Assembly (NCBI GenBank): GCA_036825615.1
Contig: DAISXY010000012.1
Coordinates: forward strand, 1-64,000
DNA: 64,000 nucleotides
Direction of reading: 5' to 3'
Origin: JAICXG01 sp036825615
GTDB taxonomy: Bacteria > Verrucomicrobiota > Verrucomicrobiia > Chthoniobacterales > UBA10450
Shown here: positions 16,878 through 24,796 of the stretch, piece by piece
How positions within the stretch are numbered: the first letter of the stretch is position 1
How the letters are laid out: each line of letters begins with the position of its first letter
The notes under the pieces: generated by a model
Told to the model about the DNA's origin: nothing
Databases searched by the model: none
The model's input: the letters and a program-made list of their open reading frames with translations, nothing else
Made by a program: the position numbers and the translations under genes

Positions 16878-18235
16878 TTCCTCATCTGTTCGGGGAACGG
16901 ACACTGCGCGCAGTCGCTCTCGTCTTGCAGGCAAAAGTCCTCGTAGATCTGGAGCAGACCCTGTTGGCCCGCGACGGTACGAAGAAAATGCGCTCGGCGC
17001 GGATCGTCACCAAAGAGCCGCGCGGCGCCGGTTTCGAGCCGGCGATTCGTCAGGCGCGCCGGGAGAGCGCGGTAGTCGGGCCAGGCCGCGCGCGCCTGGG
17101 CCTGCCGCAACGGCAGAACGATGTTGGCGAGGATTTCGGTGATCCGGCTTTCGCCGACCAGCGCCATCTCTGCCGCGCCTGGCTCGGAGGTGAGCGTGTA
17201 ATGAAAATTCCAAAAGGGATGCGCCAGTTGGGCGAAAAAATCGCGCGCGGGCGCGAGGTCGTTTTTGCCTAACGAGCGCAGAAGCCGCGGCCACTCGCTC
17301 GCAATCGCGGCGAGCGCAGCCAGGCGGCGCTGCGGATGATTGAGCGGGCGGGTGCCGTTCAGCCGCCAGGTGCGCGGCGGAAGAGTGAGGCGCTCAAACT
17401 CATTCCGACGCGGCCACCAGCGATCCCAGAGCGTGCGCAGGTATTTGCGCGTCCCGGATTGGAAGGCGGCGAGGTCCGGTTCGCCGAGAAAACCAGCGAC
17501 GCCGAAAAGCACCGCTTGGATTTCGTCGGGCTGCGCGCGGAGCGATTTCAGCGGAAGCCGTTGTGCGAGGAGGGTGAACGGCAGCTTGTTTTGTTTGTAG
17601 CCGAGCGCGGCAGCGATTTCCTGGAAGAGCGCCTCGTTCTCGCCGTGCAAGTCGGCCAGACGCGTGAGCCGCGCCGCCTTGCGCTGCAAACGAAACTGCG
17701 CCGCCGCCTCGACAATCGTCCGGACCTTGTCCTCCGCGAGTCCGCGCAGCGGCGCATGGCAACGGCCTGGGCGCGCGAGCGGGAGATTGCTCGAGAAAAC
17801 CGCCGGCAGGGCCGCCGGATCCACCCGCACCTGCGTGACGCGGCGGTTCGCACTCGTGCGGGTGAAGAATTCGCGCGGGCCGGACTGCACGAAAACATGC
17901 AGTACGGTCTGGTCGAAGGCCGGATTGGTCGCGTGCCCATGCGTTTCCCAATTCTGGTCGCTCAGGTCGAACTCGATGCTGCCGTGCAGCGGCTCGGCGC
18001 CATCAATCCGCACCGCGGCCTCGGAGAAATCCGGTCCGGCTTCGCGATTCCAGGTGCCGAACTGCACCACCTCGACCGCTTCCCCGGCCGTCCCGGTGAA
18101 GTTGCGGCCGAAGTCGCCCGCGAACCAGCGCGCCTGCAACTCGAGCTCGGAAAAATTTTGCGGAACAGAGAGAAGCGGTCGTTCGCGGATGATCGCCGTC
18201 GCACGCAGCTGAGCATAACGTTCCGGGTCGGACAT
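16868..18235 (-). CDS. DUF2851 family protein
   Basis: This is a 455-residue soluble protein. Features shared with the DUF2851 family include an N-terminal QARWFAGDF...VQFGTWNREAGPDF segment, a GSIEFDLSDQNWETHGH motif (about 85-101) and a cysteine-bearing tail, ESDCAQCPFPEQ. The acidic and histidine residues of the central segment look like a nuclease-type or metal site, but the family has no established function. It is probably cytoplasmic: there is no signal peptide. A pseudopilin gene overlaps its end. TCGTTAGGC within it encodes Ser-Leu-Gly. Confidence 0.75.
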   Translation of the reverse strand: MSDPERYAQLRATAIIRERPLLSVPQNFSELELQARWFAGDFGRNFTGTAGEAVEVVQFGTWNREAGPDFSEAAVRIDGAEPLHGSIEFDLSDQNWETHGHATNPAFDQTVLHVFVQSGPREFFTRTSANRRVTQVRVDPAALPAVFSSNLPLARPGRCHAPLRGLAEDKVRTIVEAAAQFRLQRKAARLTRLADLHGENEALFQEIAAALGYKQNKLPFTLLAQRLPLKSLRAQPDEIQAVLFGVAGFLGEPDLAAFQSGTRKYLRTLWDRWWPRRNEFERLTLPPRTWRLNGTRPLNHPQRRLAALAAIASEWPRLLRSLGKNDLAPARDFFAQLAHPFWNFHYTLTSEPGAAEMALVGESRITEILANIVLPLRQAQARAAWPDYRALPARLTNRRLETGAARLFGDDPRRAHFLRTVAGQQGLLQIYEDFCLQDESDCAQCPFPEQMRKWL

Positions 18236-18334
18236 GTAGCGATCTTACGAGGAGCCGTTCGTTAGGGACAAGGCTGGATTTTGCATTGCGCCGCCGGTCC
18301 GGGTCAGATAAAACCCCGAAAAAATCACCCAAAA

Positions 18335-18736
18335 ATGAAAACAAAACTCCCAATCCTCACCACCGTTCTCGCGCTCGTGCTTGGGCTCGCCCTGCCGCCG
18401 CCTGGTTTTGCCAAAGAAAAAAAATCGCCCACCCCGACGCCAACTATTTCGTCCGCTCCGACCGCGGTCGCGAAAAAAGCGCGCACCCTTCCATATCATG
18501 GGAAAGTCGCGGCCGTGGACGCCGCAGCCGGGACGTTCACGATCGGAAAACGCACCTTCAAAGTAACGGACCACACCACGATCACGAAGGACGGCGCGGC
18601 CGCGAGCATGAGCGACATCGCACCCGGGCAGATGGTCGGTGGCGGCTATTTGAAGCAGGATGACGGCACGCTCGAAGCCAAGTCGGTGAAAATCCGGACC
18701 ACCACCCCGGCGACTGACACCGCAAAGAAAAAATAG
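18335..18736 (+). CDS. Small exported protein with DUF5666-like fold
   Basis: ATG 18335 begins a 133-residue protein with a signal peptide (TKLPILTTVLALVLGLAL, then cleavage near GFAKE). A low-complexity linker of Lys, Thr and Pro follows, then HGKVAAVDAAAGTFTIGKRT and later VTDHTTITKDGAAASMSDI. This small beta-barrel pattern is seen in DUF5666 and related OB-like periplasmic proteins. It ends with a Lys-rich tail. No partner is evident; it converges on the UdgX-like gene with six bases between stops. Confidence 0.6.
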   Translation: MKTKLPILTTVLALVLGLALPPPGFAKEKKSPTPTPTISSAPTAVAKKARTLPYHGKVAAVDAAAGTFTIGKRTFKVTDHTTITKDGAAASMSDIAPGQMVGGGYLKQDDGTLEAKSVKIRTTTPATDTAKKK

Positions 18737-18742
18737 TCAGCG

Positions 18743-19420
18743 CTATTGCGTGGAGGCCGCGAGCGCGGCGCGCAGATCGTCCACAAACAAGGCGTACTCG
18801 CGCCGGCGCGAGGTTTCGTCGGGCTGGCGCAGGAGCGAAGAGGGATGGACGGTGGCGACGACGCGCGGCGCCACTTGCGACTCGAGGAGCTTCCCGCGTT
18901 CGCGGGTGACACGAAACGAGGGACCGAAAATCGCCTGGGCCGCGGTCGAACCGAGGCAGACGAGGACGTCTGGCCTAACGACGCGCAGTTCTGCTTCGAG
19001 CCAGGGCCGGCAGGCGGCGACGTCGCGCGAGCTCGGTTTTTGGTGAATGCGCCGTTTGCCGCGCGGCTCCCATTTGAAGTGCTTGACCGTGTTGGTGACG
19101 TAAACCGCATTGCGATCGATCCCTGCTTCCTCGAGGGCGCGATTGAGGATCTGTCCGGCCGGGCCGACGAATGGCTTACCGCTTAGATCTTCCTGATCGC
19201 CCGGTTGCTCGCCGACGAGCATCAGGGCGGCATGCTTGCGTCCTTCGCCGAAAACAGTCTGGGTCGCGTTTTTGTAAAGCGGACAGGCGGTGCAATGCGC
19301 CGCGGCTTCCCGCAACGTCGTTAGGCTGGAGGTCTCCGGGACCGGCGCGAGCCGCCATTCCTCATTGCCGGCGGAAGCGATTTTCGCGCGGCTTGTTTTT
19401 ATCGTGACGGCGCGCGGCAT
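18743..19420 (-). CDS. Uracil-DNA glycosylase superfamily protein, UdgX-like
   Basis: The gene encodes 225 residues of the family 4/5-type uracil-DNA glycosylase fold. VGEQPGDQEDLSGKPFVGPA is motif A, and VATVHPSSLLR is the motif B region. C43-x2-C46 (HCTACPLY), C137 (VAACRPWL) and a later cysteine fit the [4Fe-4S] ligands. Between the two motifs lies KHFKWEPRGKRRIHQKPS: the KRRIH loop with its histidine is the hallmark of UdgX, which forms a covalent bond to the uracil-derived abasic site and does not turn over. It probably acts in DNA repair or base-damage capture. Two 9-mer copies are present. Confidence 0.85.
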   Translation of the reverse strand: MPRAVTIKTSRAKIASAGNEEWRLAPVPETSSLTTLREAAAHCTACPLYKNATQTVFGEGRKHAALMLVGEQPGDQEDLSGKPFVGPAGQILNRALEEAGIDRNAVYVTNTVKHFKWEPRGKRRIHQKPSSRDVAACRPWLEAELRVVRPDVLVCLGSTAAQAIFGPSFRVTRERGKLLESQVAPRVVATVHPSSLLRQPDETSRRREYALFVDDLRAALAASTQ

Positions 19421-19502
19421 CCATTAGCCTTTCGCGGGCTCGCGCGAAATCGCGTGCAACTTTGCGCCTGTTCGATCGAATTTCCTGTCTGCAATTGGAT
19501 TA

Positions 19503-20057
19503 ATGAATGAGCCGATCAAAACGCCACGCCTGATTCTGCGCGATTTCGTCCCGGAGGATCTTGAGCCGCTCGCTGCGCTCATGGCGAACCCGGATTTCAT
19601 GCGCTTCTCGAGCGGGGTTTTTTCACACGAAGAAGCGGTGGCGTTTCTCTTCGATCGCGTGCTTGCTGCCAGTCGCGAGGGCCGGCCAAGCCAGTTCGCA
19701 GTGATCGCGCGTGGTGAAAATCGACTGATTGGCTACTGCGGATTTTTCCAACAGCTCGTGGATGGGCGGGAAGAGATCGAGATCGGCTATCGGCTGCATC
19801 CCGATTTCTGGAATCGCGGCCTGGCGACGGAAGCGGCGCAGGCTGTGCGCGACTATGCGTTCGATGTGCTGAACCTGAAGCGGGTGATCTCGCTCATTCA
19901 TCCCGACAACTACGCTTCCCGCCGGGTGGCGGAAAAGAATGGAATGATCCTGGAGAAAGAAACGACCTTCCGCGGCTTTCCGGCGCTGGTCTTTTCGATC
20001 AACCGGGCCGCATCGTCATCCCGAGCGCAGCCGAGGGATCCCGGTGAGCAGCCATAA
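19503..20057 (+). CDS. GNAT N-acetyltransferase, RimJ/RimL-like
   Basis: A 184-residue protein. TPRLILRDFVPEDLEPL at the N-terminus and IEIGYRLHPDFWNRGLATEA (about 97-116) are the standard GNAT motifs; RGLATEA is the acetyl-CoA pyrophosphate loop, and HPDNYASRRVAEKNGM is motif B. The substrate is unknown; relatives acetylate protein N-termini or small amines. The last 14 residues (SSSRAQPRDPGEQP) are translated from a REP-like repeat, so the native C-terminus was replaced or extended when the repeat arrived. Confidence 0.85.
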   Translation: MNEPIKTPRLILRDFVPEDLEPLAALMANPDFMRFSSGVFSHEEAVAFLFDRVLAASREGRPSQFAVIARGENRLIGYCGFFQQLVDGREEIEIGYRLHPDFWNRGLATEAAQAVRDYAFDVLNLKRVISLIHPDNYASRRVAEKNGMILEKETTFRGFPALVFSINRAASSSRAQPRDPGEQP

Positions 20058-20140
20058 GTTCCCGTTGCTGATTGGGCCGCTCGGTTGCAGCAGCGCTTTC
20101 CGGCGATTCACCGGGATCCCTCGACTGCGCTCGGGATGAC
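20015..20140. repeat. REP-like inverted pair 3, shared by two convergent genes
   Basis: Arms 20015-20047 and 20108-20140 are inverse complements over 33 bases with one mismatch; each begins GTCATCCCGAGCGCAG on its outer side and ends GGGATCCCGGTGA inside. The left arm encodes the C-terminus of the GNAT protein; the right arm, read on the minus strand, encodes the C-terminus of ParA including its TGA stop. The 60 bases between the arms have no other feature I can support, apart from the GNAT stop codon. Confidence 0.88.
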
Positions 20141-20926
20141 CGTGGTGGCGAGTTTCCCCGGCTCGTGACGGCGAATGAATTCGGTCGCGAGCGCGCGATA
20201 GGCTTTCGCGCCGGGGCCGTTTGGCTCGTGCTCGAGAATCGATTTGCCAAAGCTCGGCGCTTCGCTCAGGCGCACACTGCGGGGGATGACGGTCTCATAA
20301 ACGCGCGGGCCAAAATGCTCGCGCACTTCGGCCACCACTTGTGAGCTGAGATTGGTGCGGGCGTCGAACATCGTCATGAGAATGCCGCCAAGCTCGAGGG
20401 TGCGATTGGCGCCCGAGTCGCGCACCTGTTCAATCAACCGGACGACTTTAACCAGGCCTTCGAGGGCGAAGTATTCGCACTGGATCGGGGTGAGCAGCTC
20501 GTCGGCCGCGGCCAGCGCGTTGGTCATGAGAATGCCTAACGAGGGCGGGCAATCGAGCAGAACGTAATCAAAGGTGTCGTCGGCGCGCAGCGCCTCGAGC
20601 GCGGAAGCGAGACGGGTGAGATGATCGTCGAGCCGCGCGATCTCGATTTCGGCGCCGGCAAGATCAATGTCCGCCGGAACGATAAAGAGCCGGTCGAGGC
20701 GAGTGGGGAGGATGTTTTCCGTGACGGTTTCTTCGCCTAACAATGCCCGGTAAAGGCTGCGGCCTTCGAAACCCTGGAGCCCGAAAGAACTGGTCGCGTT
20801 TCCCTGCGGGTCGAGATCGATGAGCAGAAGGCGCTGCTTCTTTTCCGCGAGCGCGGCGGAAAGATTAACCGCCGTGGTGGTCTTGCCGACGCCGCCTTTC
20901 TGGTTCGCGACCGCGACGACTCTCAT
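20108..20926 (-). CDS. ParA/Soj-type ATPase
   Basis: From ATG 20926 the protein has 272 residues and starts directly with VAVANQKGGVGKTTTAVNL, the deviant Walker A motif with both signature lysines. LLLIDLDPQGNATS is Walker A', and YVLLDCPPSLG is Walker B. There is no helix-turn-helix N-terminal region, so this is the short chromosomal Soj type that moves cargo or origins along DNA with a ParB partner. No parB lies next to it; instead it overlaps the end of a LanB-like gene (ATGA). The last residues VIPSAVEGSR come from a REP-like repeat. Confidence 0.9.
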   Translation of the reverse strand: MRVVAVANQKGGVGKTTTAVNLSAALAEKKQRLLLIDLDPQGNATSSFGLQGFEGRSLYRALLGEETVTENILPTRLDRLFIVPADIDLAGAEIEIARLDDHLTRLASALEALRADDTFDYVLLDCPPSLGILMTNALAAADELLTPIQCEYFALEGLVKVVRLIEQVRDSGANRTLELGGILMTMFDARTNLSSQVVAEVREHFGPRVYETVIPRSVRLSEAPSFGKSILEHEPNGPGAKAYRALATEFIRRHEPGKLATTVIPSAVEGSR

Positions 20927-23358
20927 GCCGGCACGATCTGGGTACGGAGTTCGAACGAGTGCCGGCCGTCGGCTTCCTGCCAAAATAATTGTTCGGGCGC
21001 GGGGAGCATTTCGGTTAGCTCCAGTTCGCCCGCTTTGCTAAGCCAGCGGTGGAAAATCTCGAGGAAGAGGTAACTCTCGAAATCGATGAAAACCGGTTTG
21101 GTATCTTTGTCGCGCCCTTCTACTCCGGCGCGACGGAGGGCTTGCTCCGTCGGACGGATGTAAACGAAACGGGGAAGCTGGCGGGCGGCGCGCAGTTTTT
21201 CTACCGCGAGCACGAGATCGCGCGAGACGCCGGTGAAATCGGCCTTCCCGAGTTCATCGAGCGACACGATCCAGGCTTCGCGTTGCACGACTGTCTTTCC
21301 GCAGAGCAGTCGCGGGGTGTGTTTGCCTAACGAAAAACTAAAGGGATGAAATCCAAGCGGGATGACCCAGCCGCGCGCAAACGAGCCGAGCACGCGCCGG
21401 TCATCACGGGTCCGGACGAGCACGTCGCCAGATTCGTCAACGAATACTTCCGTATCGCCGGGTCGAAATGTTTCCCATTTGCCGACCGATCGTTCCGGGG
21501 CAACGAATTTCACCGAATCAGGTAAGGCATCGAGGCGCACAGCAGTCGTGGCAGTGAAATCGGCCGCGAAATATCCGTAATAAAGATACGGTTTGCCGAA
21601 CAGCGTTTGTTCGAACGCCCGATTGAGCGCGGGCTTGTCGGGACATGACCAGTAGAAACCATGATGCAGGAGCGCCACCGGCGGGTGTAGTTCAGCGAGG
21701 ATCCATTGATAGTCACCCTGCCGGACTGCTTCAAGTGAGGAGGCGGCGAGTTGGATGTCGGCCGCCGGATAAGTGCATTCGTCGAATTTCGCGTAATCGA
21801 ACTCGCGCCGAACGAAATGGCAATCGGCGAGTGTGAGTTTGCACTCGCGTTCCGCGGCGCGATCGCGCAGCCGCTCGGCAAAGGCAGCCTTGACTTCGCG
21901 AAAGGCGAGGTGGGCCAGCGCGACCATGCCCGCGCCGGAGAGAGGCAGCTTCGCTTCGGCACAGCGGCGGAGGAAATCGGGGAGAGGGAGTGTGCCGCCC
22001 GGTGGCGACGCGTGCTCGAGGATGCTGCGCAATCCACTCGCGACCCGACCGGCAATAAAGGCGTAACTGTCGCGCCAGAGGTCGATCCAAGGCTCGGCTT
22101 CGGTTGTTACTTCTGCAATTAACTCTTCGCCGATGAGGAAATGCGATTCGCGAAAGCACTCTTCACCGATCGGATTACTAGCGGTATAGAGAAAGCGGTT
22201 GGCATCTTTATGCACTCCGAGCGTTTCCATTTGCCTGCTTGCCTTCGACATGATGATTGAACGCGCTTGCGGCTCGGTCTCGCGGGAGAATTCGGCTGCT
22301 AAATCGGCGAAAAGTTGAAGCCGCTCGAACCAAAGTTTGCGGACAGGTCCTTCGCGCCAACGCGAGACGTCTGCGAGCAAAACCGCCAAGGCGTGGGGCT
22401 CGAGCGCCGGGACCTTAAGTCTGCATTCGACGAGTTTCCGTTCCATCAATTCCTGAAGCTTGGCGCATCCGCCTAACGAATAAGCCGGACGTCTTCCATC
22501 GCAAGATTTGAGGAGCGCAAGCGTCTCCGAGTCGAGCAGAAGGCTGTCACCGGTGTCGGTAAAGTTGAATCGGTGGTCCTCCAGGCGCCCAAATGGATTC
22601 ATTCGGGGCGCAACTTCTTCCGCGGCTAGCGGATCGGCGTTAATTGCCGCGACGATTCCCTCGGCCGTCCAACGTTCGGGAAAGACCTCGCGCCGCTGAA
22701 TTTCTGATTGGCAGACAAACGAGACCGCTTCTGCTGTCGTTTCAACCCGCCCCCAGCTGTGCGGGCCAAATTCACTTAAGGTGTCATTCTTTGCCGCAAT
22801 CCGCTGCAGATAGAGAAGCAAGTGACGCTCCCGGGCGCGCAGGCTCTTCTTGCGCGGGGGAAGCGGGTCGTGCGGTTCGGTTTGAAGCGAATCGCGCAAG
22901 CTGCTTGAAGCAAAAACAAGATATCGCGGGAGGAACTGCTGCGAGAAGTTCATTAGCAAGCGACGCGAGGCTTGCAGTTCTCGGTGCAAAGCTTCCTCAA
23001 AAACTGTTTCGACTTCGGCCAGGTGAGAGGCGCTTTGCCAGCATTCGGCGAATGCGCTCGATGGAGCATCATGCGCCGGCGGCATAGTTCCTTGCACGAT
23101 TGCTTTGCGCCACGCGCGAAATTGTTCACGGGAAAGATTATGTTTTCGCGAAGCGAGCACTTGCTCGACTTTTTGTTTGCTGCGGGAGAACGCCTCCTGT
23201 GCGGAGACTAGCACACGACCGGCCTTGGCGGTGTCCGGGGTCGCGAGCTGTTCGAGAACGTCGAATGGTACGCCTGCCATTCGGATGAGAAACACGGGAG
23301 CACTGCGGTAACGGGCCTCGGGCACGGATGAAGAAAACAAAACAGCGCCGACTGGCAA
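20923..23358 (-). CDS. Stand-alone LanB-like glutamylation-domain protein
   Basis: About 800 residues. YRSAPVFLIRMAGVPFDVLE near the N-terminus, RERHLLLYLQRIAAKNDTLS then EFGPHSWGRVE (about 175-205), and near the end LPRFVYIRP...PVFIDFES and LTEMLPAPEQLFW match the N-terminal domain of class I lanthipeptide dehydratases. That domain transfers glutamate from Glu-tRNA to Ser/Thr. The C-terminal elimination domain is absent, so it is a split LanB or a peptide aminoacyl-tRNA ligase-like enzyme. No LanC or clear precursor is nearby. The start is uncertain: TTG 23358 and GTG 23325 both keep the conserved N-terminus; ATG 23280 would cut it. It follows a histidine kinase gene and overlaps parA. Confidence 0.72.
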   Translation of the reverse strand: MPVGAVLFSSSVPEARYRSAPVFLIRMAGVPFDVLEQLATPDTAKAGRVLVSAQEAFSRSKQKVEQVLASRKHNLSREQFRAWRKAIVQGTMPPAHDAPSSAFAECWQSASHLAEVETVFEEALHRELQASRRLLMNFSQQFLPRYLVFASSSLRDSLQTEPHDPLPPRKKSLRARERHLLLYLQRIAAKNDTLSEFGPHSWGRVETTAEAVSFVCQSEIQRREVFPERWTAEGIVAAINADPLAAEEVAPRMNPFGRLEDHRFNFTDTGDSLLLDSETLALLKSCDGRRPAYSLGGCAKLQELMERKLVECRLKVPALEPHALAVLLADVSRWREGPVRKLWFERLQLFADLAAEFSRETEPQARSIIMSKASRQMETLGVHKDANRFLYTASNPIGEECFRESHFLIGEELIAEVTTEAEPWIDLWRDSYAFIAGRVASGLRSILEHASPPGGTLPLPDFLRRCAEAKLPLSGAGMVALAHLAFREVKAAFAERLRDRAAERECKLTLADCHFVRREFDYAKFDECTYPAADIQLAASSLEAVRQGDYQWILAELHPPVALLHHGFYWSCPDKPALNRAFEQTLFGKPYLYYGYFAADFTATTAVRLDALPDSVKFVAPERSVGKWETFRPGDTEVFVDESGDVLVRTRDDRRVLGSFARGWVIPLGFHPFSFSLGKHTPRLLCGKTVVQREAWIVSLDELGKADFTGVSRDLVLAVEKLRAARQLPRFVYIRPTEQALRRAGVEGRDKDTKPVFIDFESYLFLEIFHRWLSKAGELELTEMLPAPEQLFWQEADGRHSFELRTQIVPA

Positions 23359-23431
23359 TCAGTATTGCCGAAGTCGAGCGGAAGGTCGCAACGATTGCGC
23401 GCGCCGCCAAAAAGCGCGACACGGTCGCGCG

Positions 23432-24574
23432 TTAGCTGCTGACCAAGGGAAGGCGAATCGTGATCGTGGTGCCAACACCCGGCGTGCTGTCCACCTTGAT
23501 CGAGCCGCTATGGTCTTCGATCACCTTCTTGGTGATATAAAGGCCCAGACCGGTTCCGCTCTTACCCTGCTTGGTCGTGAAATAGGGATCGAAAATTTTC
23601 GAGATTTGCTCCGGCTGGATCCCGTGGCCGTTATCGGCGATGCGCACGTCGACGTAAAAATCCTTGCGAATGCAGCTGACCTCGATCGTGCCCTTGGTTT
23701 CGATTGAGGCCTGAATGGCGTTGATGATGACGTTTTGAATCGCGCGCGTGATTTGCACCGGATCGCCGGTGACCGAACAGACGTCGTCGGTCAGATCGCA
23801 CTTTAACGCGACGCCGTTTTCTTTCGCCATCGCCTCCACACTCTTCACGACTTCGGCAACAATTTCAGAAATGGAGACGACTTTGTGCGGGGCAGCGTCG
23901 GAGCTGCCGTAGCTCTGCCACATCGTGAGCAGGTCGCGGCAGAGGCGGACGTTCTGTTCGATGATCTCGATCTCCTTGTTCGAGCCGCCGCCGTTGGCGT
24001 TGCCCGATTCCTCGAGCTTCTTCGCCAGCAATTGCACGTAGCCCCAGACGATCGTAAGCGGATTGCCGATATCATGAACAAACTCGGCCGAGGCCTGACC
24101 GAGCGATGCCAGCCGTTCCTTCTGCGCCAGCTCCTGGAGGAGGCGATTGTTTAATTCCTTGATCTCGCTGGCGGCGTTTTCGCTCGTCCGATGGAGCCGG
24201 GTGCGCTCAACATTGCGGCTGATCACCTCTCGCATTTCGCGCGCATCGAAAGGCTTGCTGATGTAGTCGTTCGCGCCGAGCCGGAGCGCTTCCTTAGCCG
24301 TTTCCAAGGCGCCAAAACCGGTGAGCATGATGACAGAGAGATGCGGATCGATTTGGCGGATGCGGCGCAGCCCTTCAATCCCGGTTATTCCCGGCATGCG
24401 AATATCCATCACGATCGCATCGGGTTTTTTCTCACTGAGCAATTCGAGACCGCGTTCGACTGAATCGGCGGTATGGACCTGATAGCTGGGCTTCAAAAGC
24501 ATGCGAAGACTTTCGCGTGGGCCCATCTCGTCATCGATGACGAGGACTTGTGGCAGGTCGGCGTTGGCGATCAT
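23432..24574 (-). CDS. Receiver-histidine kinase hybrid
   Basis: A 380-residue soluble signalling protein. The receiver domain (about 8-122) has D14-D15, phosphorylated D57, T85 and K107. A short coiled coil leads to the HisKA domain with H167 in EFVHDIGNPL, then a HATPase domain with NVIINAIQAS (N box), DNGHGI (G1), FDPYFTTK (F box) and GTGLGLY (G2). The order receiver then kinase suggests that an upstream kinase tunes this one's activity. ATG 24574 has a strong ribosome-binding site, GAGGGGAG, three bases upstream on the minus strand. The LanB-like and ParA genes follow in the same direction. Confidence 0.9.
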   Translation of the reverse strand: MIANADLPQVLVIDDEMGPRESLRMLLKPSYQVHTADSVERGLELLSEKKPDAIVMDIRMPGITGIEGLRRIRQIDPHLSVIMLTGFGALETAKEALRLGANDYISKPFDAREMREVISRNVERTRLHRTSENAASEIKELNNRLLQELAQKERLASLGQASAEFVHDIGNPLTIVWGYVQLLAKKLEESGNANGGGSNKEIEIIEQNVRLCRDLLTMWQSYGSSDAAPHKVVSISEIVAEVVKSVEAMAKENGVALKCDLTDDVCSVTGDPVQITRAIQNVIINAIQASIETKGTIEVSCIRKDFYVDVRIADNGHGIQPEQISKIFDPYFTTKQGKSGTGLGLYITKKVIEDHSGSIKVDSTPGVGTTITIRLPLVSS

Positions 24575-24692
24575 TGCTCCCCTCGCATAAAGCTAGCGTC
24601 GTACCTTCGGAGGAAAAATCTGCAAACTAAATGCAGCCATCTCAGGTTCGAGCGCGACGCTTCTGTATTTCGGAAATAAAGGCAAGACGAAA

Positions 24693-24720
24693 TTGTGAAT
24701 AACCGGCTGTTTATTCACAA
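24693..24720. promoter_or_regulatory. AT-rich inverted repeat between divergent genes
   Basis: TTGTGAATAA (24693-24702) and TTATTCACAA (24711-24720) are perfect 10-base inverse arms with an 8-base spacer. They lie in the 222-base region between the receiver-kinase gene (minus) and the ketoacyl synthase gene (plus). A second small palindrome, ATTTTT-GCTT-AAAAAT, is at 24760-24775. In GC-rich DNA such AT-rich dyads are typical operator sites for a dimeric repressor; a terminator is less likely because both genes start, not end, here. No core promoter can be named with confidence. Confidence 0.5.
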
Positions 24721-24796
24721 ATTGCGCAACCGCGTCAATTTCTATTCGCCCTTGTAGGAATTTTTGCTTAAAAATCGCCTCGGTCGCACCAGCCAA

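Noticed and set aside
20108..20926. ParA as half of a chromosome-partition (parABS) locus
   Set aside because: No parB, parS-like 16-mer or gidB/rnpA neighbour is visible; the gene is coupled to a LanB-like gene instead.
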